A DNA stretch of 64,000 nt from Utricularia gibba (Eukaryota; Streptophyta; Magnoliopsida; Lamiales; Lentibulariaceae), in contig CM007991.1 in NCBI GenBank assembly GCA_002189035.1, positions 1,798,001-1,862,000 of the forward strand, read 5' to 3'. The notes under the pieces were generated by a model. That model saw nothing but the letters and a program-made list of their open reading frames with translations. It was not told the DNA's origin and ran no database searches. A program made the position numbers and the translations under genes. Positions 1 through 9,733 of the stretch are shown here, in pieces (position 1 is the first letter of the stretch; each line of letters begins with the position of its first letter).

Positions 1-1278
1 CGTGGCATTTGATCCAATGGGCGGCGGTCCGTACACCGGTGTGGCCGATGGCAGAGTTCTCTTCTGGGATGGGGATAAGTTGTCTGTTTTTGCGTACACT
101 TCTGCTAATTGGTAACAGGGCTTTTTTTTTTTCTCTCTTTCTTCTCCTTCTCTACCAATGAATAATCTACTGTACTATCCAAGAATCTGATGATGGTGGA
201 AGCCTACATCATTAACCTTCGATTTTACCATGCTTTATCGTAATACTCTGTTTTCCATACAGGTTCTAGTGTTAACAGAGTAGAAAAGTGAACTGTTTCA
301 TGGTGATTCAATTAATGCAACGCAGGTCTGAAGCGCTGTGTGGTCGCAAATCATCAATTCTTGAATATGTGAAAAACGAGCACATCTGTGGAAGGCCTTT
401 GGGTCTGAGATTCGACAAAAGAAACGGTGACATGTATATCGCCGATGCTTATTTCGGGATTATGAAGGTAGGGCCTGAAGGGGGCTTAGCTTCTTCAGTG
501 ACTAATGAAGCAGAAGGAGTTCCTCTCGGATTCACAAATGACTTGGACATTGATGAACACGGGAACATCTACTTCACTGACAGCAGCACTGTTTACAGAA
601 GAAGGTATACCTTTCTATGAGTTTCTTTGACAGCAGTATCCCGACGGCTGAGAGAGTTGAATCATTTCAGGGAGTTTCTACAGCTATCCGTAACTGCAGA
701 TGATAGTGGGAGACTCCTGATGCACAATCCTGCTACTAAAGAAACTAGAGTTCTGGTCCGAAATCTGCAGTTTCCGAATGGCGTTTCCCTAAGCAAGGAC
801 GGCTCCTTCATTGCATACTGCGAGGGTTCTCGTGGCAGGTACATTTTTCGCATTCAACACAATCAGAGGTTGTCAATCATTTATCTACATTTACAGGCTG
901 AGCAAGTACTGGCTGAAGGGCGATGCCTCTGGAACTTCAGAGGTTATGGCTATTCTACCAGGCTACCCTGATAACGTTCGAACAAATGAAAATGGTGACT
1001 TTTGGGTCGCAATCCATTTTCGAAGGACGTGGCTCGGTCATATCGTCTGCGAGTATCCCATAATTCGACATCTCTGGCTGAAGCTTCCCTTCATTCCAAA
1101 GTATCCTCCCCATCAGGGAGTTGTGGTGAAATACAGCCCTGAAGGCAAGATCCTAGAGATCTTGGAAGACAAGCAAGGAGAAGTTGTTCTTGCTGTAAGC
1201 CAGGTTGATGAGAAGAATGGGAAACTTTGGATGGGCAGTGTTCTAACACAGTTTATCTCAGTTTATCAGTTACCTTAG
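1..1278 (+). CDS. Strictosidine synthase-like (SSL) protein, 5' end missing
   Basis: Four exons, 2-111, 326-604, 671-838 and 897-1278, join in one frame with GT-AG borders and end at TAG 1276-1278. The protein is a six-bladed beta-propeller of the strictosidine synthase/gluconolactonase type: it shows the early FDPMGGGPYTGVADG blade, the LRFDKRNGDMYIADAY blade, TNDLDIDEHGNIYFTDSS, PNGVSLSKDG and the late NENGDFWVAIH blade. These proteins usually carry a signal peptide and act in vacuole or ER, but that part lies outside the window. Near the C-terminus the place where true strictosidine synthase carries its catalytic Glu seems to be Ser (AVSQVDEKNG), so a role in alkaloid condensation is unlikely; a hydrolase-like or unknown activity is the safer call. 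It converges on the B3 gene that follows. Confidence 0.9.
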
Positions 1279-1452
1279 ATCCTCATTGTAATAAAGAACT
1301 CCAGTTTGAATGCATAGTAAGACACTGTTATGATTTCAACTTAGTGTAGTATAGATGGGCAAACAAGAATGTCATGTCATTCAGAAGCAAAGATACTTAC
1401 TTGGAGTTCATCGACTAACACACACCACAGATCCCGAAGGTAAAAAATCAGC

Positions 1453-2097
1453 CTAATCTTTTTTGAAATTGATGATGATCACGGGCTGCTGGTTCCTTCT
1501 GTATCCCCACATTTCCACCACATCTCCGGCTTTGACGTGGTTATCTGCTGTGATTTGCTTCCAAGAATCCTTGTTCAGAATGGGTCGCGTTTGGCTGTTC
1601 CATTTGATCATATGAAGAGAATACTTTCTACCAGACGAATCACAGCACGAGAGATTCAACCCTTCGCTAGACATCATATTCCGCCACTCTTCATGGGTTA
1701 AGAAGTTGATCAAGTCATCGCATTCCGACAACATGAGGCGGTTCAAGTTGGGGTTCACGTCGGAATATTCGATATACTTGTGGTATAGGAAAGCCACCGG
1801 AGTAGCGTTTTCATCTGCGCCCATCATCTGCATGATCGACAGGAACTCTTCAAGAGAAGATATTGGATGAGTGTGCACATTCTGCCGTTTCTGACTCTTT
1901 CTCTTCTTCCTCTCTCCGTTGGACGGATCATTTTCTTTTCTCTTATGGGTGTTATTGTTGGAGCACTCACCCACCTCCATGCCGGCATTGCACGGCACCG
2001 ATACTTCACTCCGTCCAGTGTCCTTGGGATTAACTTCTGTCTCCATCGGCTCAGAAGAAGTAACTATGCGCGTTCCGAAGAGCCAAATACCCACCAT
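1453..2097 (-). CDS. Plant-specific B3-like (DUF313 type) protein, copy 1
   Basis: Single-exon protein of 214 aa with ATG at 2097-2095. The C-terminal half (about residues 110-212) has the B3/DUF313 pattern seen in the At2g31720/At1g05920 group: a leucine-rich segment, FLTHEEWRNMM, a KYSLHMIKW strand, SWKQITADNHVKAGDVVEMW and a final hydrophobic strand. Between about residues 50 and 70 is a basic stretch (KRKENDPSNGERKKRKSQKR) that could be a nuclear localisation signal. It most likely binds DNA in the nucleus; the target is unknown. It is a diverged paralogue of the protein at 5562-6185. Both begin with a short hydrophobic LFGxRI peptide that resembles the LFGV repression motif of some B3 and HSF factors. 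A 47-bp tandem repeat lies directly upstream. Confidence 0.85.
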   Translation of the reverse strand: MVGIWLFGTRIVTSSEPMETEVNPKDTGRSEVSVPCNAGMEVGECSNNNTHKRKENDPSNGERKKRKSQKRQNVHTHPISSLEEFLSIMQMMGADENATPVAFLYHKYIEYSDVNPNLNRLMLSECDDLINFLTHEEWRNMMSSEGLNLSCCDSSGRKYSLHMIKWNSQTRPILNKDSWKQITADNHVKAGDVVEMWGYRRNQQPVIIINFKKD

Positions 2098-2204
2098 TGC
2101 TTTTCAGGAGTTTGCAAAGATAATTTTGATGTGTTGCAAAAGAAATGCATTGGATATCACTCATTATATAAACAATGATAATGCAATCTACACTTCATAT
2201 CCTA

Positions 2205-2500
2205 AAAATATCTATATCCGTATATACATGTACTAAAGGAAATATTTTGGAAAAATATCTATATCCGTATCTACATGTATTTAATGAAACATTTTGAACA
2301 AATATCTATATCCGTATTTATATGTACCTAAGGAAACATTTTAGAAAAATATCTATATCCGTATCTACATATACTCAATGAAACATTTTAAAAAAATATT
2401 TATATCCATGTCTACTTATACTCAAGTAAACATTTTGAAAAAATATCTATATACGTATCTACATACACTTAAGTAAACATTTTGAAAAAATATCTAGAGT
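2205..2500. repeat. 47-bp tandem repeat (minisatellite), about six copies
   Basis: The word TCTATATCCG or close variants starts at 2211, 2258, 2305, 2352, 2399, 2446 and 2493, exactly every 47 bases. Each unit runs TCTATATCCGTATCTACATG, then ACTxAAGGAAACATTTTGAAA and an A-rich spacer. Copies differ by a few substitutions and no indels. It lies about 110-400 bases upstream of the B3 gene start at 2097. Confidence 0.95.
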
Positions 2501-3396
2501 TATTCATACTAACAAACTCATGTCATGATTTCTTAAGATTTGGTAAATAAATCATTTTTTAGAAAAATAAAAACCTTAATCTTAGCAAACTTTTATGACT
2601 GTTACAAACCGAATAATTTCAAGACACTTGATCTTCGGGATAGTTCGAGGAAGGTGACTTCTGTTGGAAACTTAGGATTAGGGTTAGTTTGATAGAATAT
2701 CAACCAATATTTCATATTAAAAAAACGTGTTAATGATATATTTGATGATAGTCAGTAATTTTAATATTTTGAATTAATATATAAATTATTTATTTCTATT
2801 TAATATGAAATAAATTAAAATATTTTATAAAAGGAAGTCTTATTCAAATTTTTTTACATATTCAAATTTACATTTATTAAACATGTCACTTGGAATGGGG
2901 GAAGTTCGTTGAATTTATTCGGATTTCGAGAATGGTTTAGAAAAACATATCATTAGAAAGTAGTCATCTTAATTTTCTATTTCACAAATTACTATCAAAA
3001 TTTTATACACAAGATGATTATTTATATCAAACAATCAAATATAATGTTCACATTTGTAAAACATATGGGGGTCGATTGTCCATCACAGACAGAAAAGGCT
3101 ATGTATGAATCTACGTCTGAAACCTATACATACACTTGCTGGTAGTGTATTGTATCTATTCACTTTTCTATATTCTTATACTCTTTATTTCTGAGAAGTT
3201 CGGTTGTATTTATATTCGTAGCTTTGTCTACACCCCCAGCATTCCAACTTCCCTTCATCTCTTTCACCCCTCGGTGCTGAAGGAAATCGTTTAGCTCTTC
3301 TTCATCCGATTCAGATTTTGAAAGATCCAAAACATAAAGTTTCAACTTCTTTTGATGCACATACGTGCAAAGTTGTAAGAGATCTTGGAGGTGAAA
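2501..3396. other. AT-rich intergenic DNA and YABBY 5' flank
   Basis: Very AT-rich to about 3060, with no coding-like frame. From about 3180 to 3396 the composition becomes more balanced and probably contains the 5' UTR of the YABBY remnant. The minus-strand frame at 3160-3498 is a shadow of that region. Confidence 0.6.
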
Positions 3397-4666
3397 ATGT
3401 CCAAGGAAATAACCGCGGAACGAGTCTGTTATGTTTACTGTGGCTTCTGCAACACTATTCTCGCGGTAATTCCTCTCCTCATTCCCTTCTTTTACCATTC
3501 ACATGCTTTCGAAAATGCAGAATTAACCCGTAAGAGAACAGAAAATGTGTACATTTCGTTGCTGAATCTGATCCATTTTTACCTTCCGAATGATGTTCCA
3601 TGTTTTGTTTTTCTTATGCGTTTTTGCTTCTGAGAAAGAACCCTAGAACTGGCAGAAACCGTGTAGTTTTTTGTCATTTATTTTTATTTGATGATCCGAT
3701 AGATCTGAAGATTGTCCGTGAAGTTTTGTTAGTTCATGAGGATTCAATATTTGGACAAATAGATCAACTATAAAACTTACAAACACCACCCCAAGATTGT
3801 TTAATTTGGTTTTTCTACCATCTTATTTGAAAGTTTGTGCAAAGAATAAGTGCTTTTTTCTGAGCTCAATCGCTGTGAAATTTCATGGTGGGTGGGTGTG
3901 TGAGCGCGTTTTACTTTAGACCATATTACAAAAAGCAAGGGGGAAGCTTTAACGAGATATGTATAGGTGGCGCAGGCTTTGATTGATGATTCTTTCATCT
4001 ACCTTTGATTGATCCTCTTCATGATTAGTCACCATCCTTCCTCTCTCTTCCTGATAATAAAAACATTCATTCATGTAGCATTTGTTATCTCCGACCCTAG
4101 AGGTGCAGACATCTGTGTTAGATCTGCGCATTCATTCATTCATTCAATCCATGCTTTATTATATTATTCTATTCCTCACTCACGCAGACACCTTCAGATA
4201 AAGTGATCATTGGTGGTGGTGTCTTGACCACCAGAAAAAAGTCATGCACATCCCCACTGCACCCCACATGTAATAAATGTACAGTTTGCATAGTCGTATG
4301 TATGTCTGTAATAGAAATACCAACGAAACACAGTCTCACATACAGAGATCTTTGTGATGTAGAATTGAAATGCTTATGGTTTTTTTTTTCATGAATAGAA
4401 TGAATTCAAATGTATCTTGTAACAGATCTGCTTATGGCTAGTAGTATAGTCAAAGATTTGCTGGAACCATATATTTTAGGGTTTGGGGTTTTTTTTTTTT
4501 TTTTATGTTGGTTCAGCTTAGAAAGTATGGATTTTGAGTGGAGCAGGTTAGTGTTCCATGGGGGAGCATGTTCACTATCGTTACTGTGAGATGTGGGCAC
4601 TGCGCGAAGCTGTTTACTGTCAACATGGAAAGTTCAATTCCTTCCCTTCAGCACCAAGGATTCCTA
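3397..4666 (+). pseudogene. YABBY2-like gene remnant: zinc-finger exons only
   Basis: Exon 3397-3465 (ATG chosen at 3397) encodes MSKEITAERVCYVYCGFCNT and ILA. Exon 4547-4666 continues in phase with VSVPWGSMFTIVTVRCGHCA and KLFTVNM. Together they form the complete C2C2 zinc finger (CxxC ... CxxC) of YABBY factors and are closest in style to YAB2. The intron of about 1080 bases has a GT donor and a GAGCAG acceptor. After residue 63 the frame runs into stops. I find no HMG-like YABBY domain (RPPEKRQRVPSAYN type) between 4667 and 5560. Possible third-exon sequence near 4746-4923 has no YABBY features. Either the gene is truncated or the remaining exons have been lost or moved. If expressed, it would give a finger-only protein unable to bind DNA through the YABBY domain. 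Confidence 0.75.
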
Positions 4667-4929
4667 GTATGCTTCTCTTCTTCTTCTTCTTACAAACAAC
4701 TTTCAGACATTGTATTGTACTAATCATTTGCTGGTGAAATTCAACAGTGCTAGAAGTTCCCGATACGTGAAATGGGGTTCATGTCCAATGGGAAAAAAAA
4801 AAAGCGGTGCCCTTGTCTGCTTCCTGGTGCCTGTTGCGGTTGCTCTTGCTTCTGTTGAAACCAAAAGACATGGGACTAATGCAACTGTGTCGTCTTCTTA
4901 CTTGGCTTCATTGTTATCAGCGTAGCTGG

Positions 4930-5561
4930 TTTTTGGTCTTTGTTGTTTAATTAAGGCTGTTGTTTGAGCTGAAGAACAATGGATAAAAAATTGCGCCATG
5001 CACGATTCACGAGAGAGTCCAGTAAATTTTAATTTTTATATCGTACTTTCATAAGTGTTTACAAAAATTATATTGGATTTGATTAAACAAACAATGTATT
5101 AAGTTCTTAATACAAAAATTAAGAAGACGTAGATTGGAAAATCTTCACCATAATTTTTGAGCTTCTCTTGGTTGGGGGAGGCTAACAGGGGAAGGGTTTG
5201 GTAATGAGTATTAGAACAGATAATCATATATCAAGATTTAAAAATGAAATAATTAAATATATCATAAATTTTAAATTATTAATAATACATTTAATCTAAT
5301 CTTATTATAATTTTATTATAATTCATGTTTTTGTGTGGGCTTCAATGATTAACCCTTATCGCCTGGACACAGCACTGTCGTTCTTCATCTGGCAGCAACA
5401 TAAAATGTGCAATTTGATCACATTGTTGATGAAAATTGGATAAAAGTGTCTTAAATATTTCATTTCTTACTACTGAAAACACTTGTAATAAGTTTGACGT
5501 AATGAAAAATCTGATGCGCTAGTAGTCTAAAATCATTGAAGAATTAAAGCTAAAAAGGGCT
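4930..5561. other. AT-rich intergenic DNA downstream of the YABBY remnant
   Basis: No coding frame or structured repeat. Includes the 3' flank of the B3 copy 2 gene. Searched specifically for the missing YABBY domain exons and saw none. Confidence 0.6.
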
Positions 5562-6185
5562 TCACTGGACGCCTTCTCCATTACTGCTGCTGCGTTGTTT
5601 TTTTGTGAAGTTAACAATGAACATGAGCCGCTCTTCGTGTCTGTAACCCCAAATTTCGATGATGTCTCCGGGTGCAACGTCGTTGTTATCGGTTAGAAGC
5701 TTCCAGCAACTTCCGTAGATGATCGGAAGTCTCTGACTCTTCCATTTCTTCACATGAAGTACGTAGCTTGCACCAACTGTATCCATTGTACCGACCTTGA
5801 TTCCACCGCCGTGGGTCATCACAGCTCCGCGCTCCTCCGCCGTCATAAACCCCATAAGATAGTCGGACTTCGTCAGCAGCAGGCGAAGCATCCGCGAGTC
5901 TATATCCGACTTCTGGATACACTTGCGATACAAGAAAGTCACGGGACTGGTTTTTTGAATGGCAAGGATTCTATCCCAGATCAACGGGAACTCCTGCAAA
6001 CGCGGGATATGATGATCATCTAAACACCCCTTATTCATCAACGCTTTTCTCCTTTTCTTTTGACTCGCACCCCGACTGGAGCCCTCATCGCCTTCTTGAT
6101 TTCTCCGATTCTCTCCCTCCGATGACTTACAGAAAGAAATACCCGGCCCCGGAATGCGGACACCGAAGAGTAGAAATCCAGCCAT
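5562..6185 (-). CDS. Plant-specific B3-like (DUF313 type) protein, copy 2
   Basis: Single-exon protein of 207 aa, ATG at 6185-6183. It shares the full architecture of the 1453-2097 protein: an N-terminal LFGVRI peptide, a basic region (KKRRK near residue 43), a helix with the VTFLYRKCIQKSDID pattern, FMTAEERGAVM, a YVLHVKKWKSQ strand and SCWKLLTDNNDVAPGDIIEI. The C-terminus adds a Ser/Gly tail. It is probably a nuclear DNA-binding protein of unknown target. The two copies are about 4 kb apart on the same strand, with the YABBY remnant between them. They are clearly homologous but strongly diverged, so this is an old tandem duplication. Confidence 0.85.
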   Translation of the reverse strand: MAGFLLFGVRIPGPGISFCKSSEGENRRNQEGDEGSSRGASQKKRRKALMNKGCLDDHHIPRLQEFPLIWDRILAIQKTSPVTFLYRKCIQKSDIDSRMLRLLLTKSDYLMGFMTAEERGAVMTHGGGIKVGTMDTVGASYVLHVKKWKSQRLPIIYGSCWKLLTDNNDVAPGDIIEIWGYRHEERLMFIVNFTKKQRSSSNGEGVQ

Positions 6186-7494
6186 CTGATTATGAGAATG
6201 AGAAGACAGAAACTAGGGCTTATTTATACAGAAGCGAGGGACAACGAGCTTGGTGATGGAAATACAGAAACTGCATCACATTTCCCTCGTTTACAAATTT
6301 TGATTGCATTTTGTCTTCTTTTTTTTAATCAATTCTTTGGACATGGAAATCATATATTATGAATCATTTCAAATTTCAAGCAATCCTTAGGGACAAGTCC
6401 CACATTACACACGTGCGACATGTCCTACCATCCTTAAGTAAGGTTCAAAATGAAGACATAATAAGTTGTTACCTTTAAATAAAATAATCATATTCTTTAG
6501 ATCGTGTTTGGTAAATTTATTCATGTTCCCAAATATGTATATCTTGAGAATTATATGCGTTTAATAGACGTATTATCTAATATAAATGTAATTTATAAAG
6601 CATTTATATAATCCCTCTGTGCATTTTATAACTCTTTTTTTCGCATATTTTTTTAAATTAAGTGGGTTTTAGTTCTTTTTTAACGTATTACAAAAACATA
6701 AACACATATTTTTAAATCATATCTACGAAATATAATTCCAATTATAATCATTCGAAACTATAACGAAACCTAATCTTGAAGAATTTCTGGGATTTCATGG
6801 CTGCACGAAAATAAAATTGGATTCAAAATCATATTTTTAAAAGACCACAAATGAGTTAATCTATTTTTTTAATCCAACTAATTTATTAGAAGTCATCGGG
6901 GTGTATTAAAAATCTGCGCATCCTTTGTTTAGTATATGATAAAATTGATCATTCTTAATTAAAAATTTTTGCTTCGATATATATGAAATAATATAACATT
7001 AATCACTTTTTTAAATAACCCGAAAAAGTTAGTGGATATCATAGTCACTCCACTCCACCTTGGAGTTCTGGAAGTCCCACTATTTGTTGTTCTTTTTTTA
7101 AAAAAAAAAATTTAAACGCTGGAAAATAGCTTTATTCTTCGGCATCGGGAATTCAGAACACACTGGCATATCATAATCCTGATCCAGTGACATATGAAGT
7201 GTTGGTTTGCAGGATGATTTGTGCAAAGGAACCTTAAAAAAACGTCCCCTTTTTTTTATTCTGGGAGCATGTCGTGTAAAAGCTGCTGCATTGCGTGGTG
7301 CAGACAAACGGACAAAGATGCCCATGCCCAGCTGAGGAGGAGTAATGACTAGAGTGCCCACAACCGTAATATTCCAATGCTCTGCACAACGCTCCAATGA
7401 AGGAAAATGAAGTTTCCACATCTATTCATATGGATCGGACACGAAACATGACAACAAGAACAAGAAAGCCATGGAGGAGGAGGAGCAGTGAGGT
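6186..7494. other. Intergenic DNA; 3' flank of dCTP pyrophosphatase
   Basis: AT-rich and without genes from 6190 to 7090. The frame at 7098-7421 (-) has no recognisable protein and lies just downstream of the pyrophosphatase stop, so it is most likely 3' UTR. Confidence 0.6.
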
Positions 7495-8166
7495 TTAATC
7501 TGCACTGTTGGAGGTGTCTTTGCAAGGAGGAATGGGGTATTTGAGTGCATTGAGCTCAATCTTTCTGAGAGCTGCCTTGCCAAGATCAATCCCACAGACA
7601 TCAGACAGCCTGATGAGATAGAGGAGAACATCGGAGAGCTCTTCTCCTAAGTGAATCTTCTCTTCTTCTTTCCAATCTGGGAGCCCCTTGGGAACTTCTC
7701 CTTTCCATTGAAATATCTCTGAGAGCTCTCCCACTTCTCCCACCTGTTGTTACAATCATAAAGATGGCGTTTAACCCTTCCCTAGGAAAAATCAATGGAA
7801 TGAATAACCAGTTACTCCGCAATTATACCAGATCCATAGAAGCCTTGGTGTGTGGTGTGTGTTATGTGTATTTCTTATGGGAATGACGATAGAAAGAAGA
7901 AACCTTGGGATCGAATCCCATCAAAACTGGCGAATCAAATAGATTAACAAGCAAAGTAGGCTCCAGTTCCAGCAGACACCAGCACAGCGTGAGATGAAAA
8001 ACAGCAGATTTAAAGAGTTAAGGAGAAGAATTACTAGAGCGAGGAGAAGATTTCTGGGGCTGTGATACTTTTCCCAGTTCCTTTCCTTTGCGAAGTCATC
8101 CATTTTCTTCTTGAGGAGATGAAGGGTCACGGCTTCCTCAACTGCAACGTGGTTCTCACCAGCCAT
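7495..8166 (-). CDS. dCTP pyrophosphatase 1-like (all-alpha NTP-PPase, MazG type)
   Basis: Two exons, 8166-8035 and 7743-7495, joined in phase 0 to give 126 aa, the usual length for plant members. The ATG at 8166 was chosen because the longer upstream frame lacks an ATG. The protein hydrolyses dCTP and modified dCTP to dCMP and pyrophosphate, clearing unwanted nucleotides from the pool. The metal-binding signature is complete: E47xxE50 (VGEVGEL) and E79xxD82 (GEELSDV). LKKKMDDFAKERNWEKYHSP is the typical substrate-loop region. It is probably cytosolic or nuclear, as no targeting peptide is seen. GGCCCA and GGGCCT motifs lie upstream at about 8598 and 8625. Confidence 0.93.
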
Positions 8167-8959
8167 GGCTTGGCTTGGGAGCTTCAGGCTCTGTCTCAGG
8201 ATTTTCTGTCTGCCACAGACCCTTTCAAGGGGAGGACTCAAATCCAAAACATGTCCTTTGTCTGCCAATACCCAACTTTAAAACGAATAAAGTATGTACA
8301 ACAAATGATATATCATTCAAAGATTTTGGAAACCAAGAAACCACTTACCCCTTTTAAAAAAAATCATTGACGGTCGAATTAATTTGAATTTCATGATAAA
8401 AATCAGGTAAAATTCAATTTTTTATAAAACAGAAAAAATAAACTATAATAAATGGAATATTTTTTTTATAAAAAAATATCAACATTTTTTTTTTTAAAGA
8501 GAGCAATTACCGTAAAATTCGATTTTACAAATTTTTTAGCCATTTAAAAGCATGCGCTTATCAAACGGTTTCCCCTAATTCATTTGATTTGCAGACCGGC
8601 CCATTAACGCCTTACATTTGTAACGGGCCTAACCCAATAAGGTGATTGGCGGGCAACTAGGGCCATCCTAGGTTTGGGGAACTGGTGCCATTTCGTCTTT
8701 TTGAATAAACACTCGCGTCTTGTTGGCTGGCTGGTGAAACAGCATGGACCATTTTCACAAACCCTTTTGGATTTCGCCAAACCCCTTCTTTCTGAAACTA
8801 AAAAGGAAACCTCTGTTTCAAGTGTTAATGGCTAATAGTCATAGTTCCTCGTGCAGAGATGGAGTTTCTGTTGAACGAGAGCAATGATTTCTGGATATGA
8901 AAAGACAAGCAAGCACCGGAATCGGGAAGGAAGAGGGGAGCAGGATGCAATCCATAGCT
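8167..8959. other. Promoter of dCTP pyrophosphatase and 3' flank of EPFL9
   Basis: Contains AT-rich DNA from 8390 to 8540, then GGCCCA (8598) and GGGCCT (about 8625), motifs common in promoters of housekeeping plant genes. No coding frame of its own. Confidence 0.6.
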
Positions 8960-9309
8960 CTACGGTGTGTGTGAGTGGCACACACACTTGTAGTGATAAG
9001 CGCTGTTGATTGGGTCATTTCCTTCGACTGGAACCTGCTCTGCGCTGCACCTGTACTTGCAGCCCCTGCATTCATTGTAACTGCAGGTTGGTGCCACCGA
9101 GCCAATGAGCCCACTGCCAACATATGAACCCCAACCTTGAACCAGTCTCCCGGATACACTTCCTGGAGCAGTTCAGTTCAGTAAGAAAAGTTAGTTAAAT
9201 AACCAGGAAGTGGAGAAGACTCCTCAAGTGTAGTAAGTGTACCATGAAGTGTGAACAGAGCAAACAGAAATAAGAGAAAGAAGAGCCATTTGGGGCGTGA
9301 GTCCTCCAT
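8960..9309 (-). CDS. EPFL9: EPFL9/STOMAGEN-type secreted peptide precursor
   Basis: Two exons, 9309-9243 and 9162-8960, with an 80-base intron (donor GTACAC, acceptor CTCCAG), give 89 aa. Exon 1 is a signal peptide: MEDSRPKW followed by a Leu/Phe core LFFLLFLFALF. The C-terminal part has the STOMAGEN signature: IGSVAPTCSYNECRGCKYRC, then AEQVPVEGNDPINSAYHY, then KCVCH. All six cysteines are present. Mature STOMAGEN is secreted by mesophyll and promotes stomatal formation by competing with EPF1/EPF2 for ERECTA-family/TMM receptors. Two features differ from the usual precursor. The region before IGS is Gly/Ser-rich (WGSYVGSGL) instead of basic, and the peptide ends CHSHTP instead of CHR. The start was chosen because it precedes the signal peptide directly. 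The reading frame differs from the longest open frame in the region, so automatic callers could miss it. Confidence 0.88.
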
Positions 9310-9733
9310 GTAGAGAAGAAAGGGATGGAGGAGAATGGATGGATTACACAAACACCACAACTAATAAAGAGGAGAATCAAAGAACTCTGTCAGGGGAGGA
9401 CAGGGCAGGACAATGTTGTGTTATAGTTGTCAATCTCAGACAACGCCTTTGCATTTCTCACCATTGAAAACAAGATAAGAAATCACAATATTTCAGCTCC
9501 TCAGGTTCTGATAAGGAGATTTCTGTTTGGTAGGGTTCCTGCGTGTGATTTAGATGCATCGGCACAACTTTTTTACCTTGCTGTCTGTGTAGCCTAAAAA
9601 ATAGTTTGTTACTGGGGTAACTTGGGATAAGGCGTTCGTACTTCCGATGGTAAAAAGACCACCATTTCGATGTAGAATCCCCAACTACATGACACCAAAA
9701 AACTACCTGAAAAACCAAAAATGATAACTGCAG
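9310..9733. other. EPFL9 promoter/5' region and DHDPS 3' flank
   Basis: The open frame 9458-9718 (-) has no family features. This stretch holds the EPFL9 upstream region and the 3' UTR of the dihydrodipicolinate synthase gene. Confidence 0.5.

Noticed and set aside
7098..7421. Possible 107-aa minus-strand protein
   Set aside because: No family features, lies just after the pyrophosphatase stop, and begins in UTR-like sequence.
7900..7925. GGGATCGAATCCC, resembling a tRNA T-loop
   Set aside because: No acceptor stem, anticodon arm or promoter boxes around it; it lies in an intron.
8839..9159. 106-aa minus-strand frame over the STOMAGEN locus
   Set aside because: It is in the wrong frame; the six-cysteine STOMAGEN signature lies in another frame of the same strand with proper splice sites.
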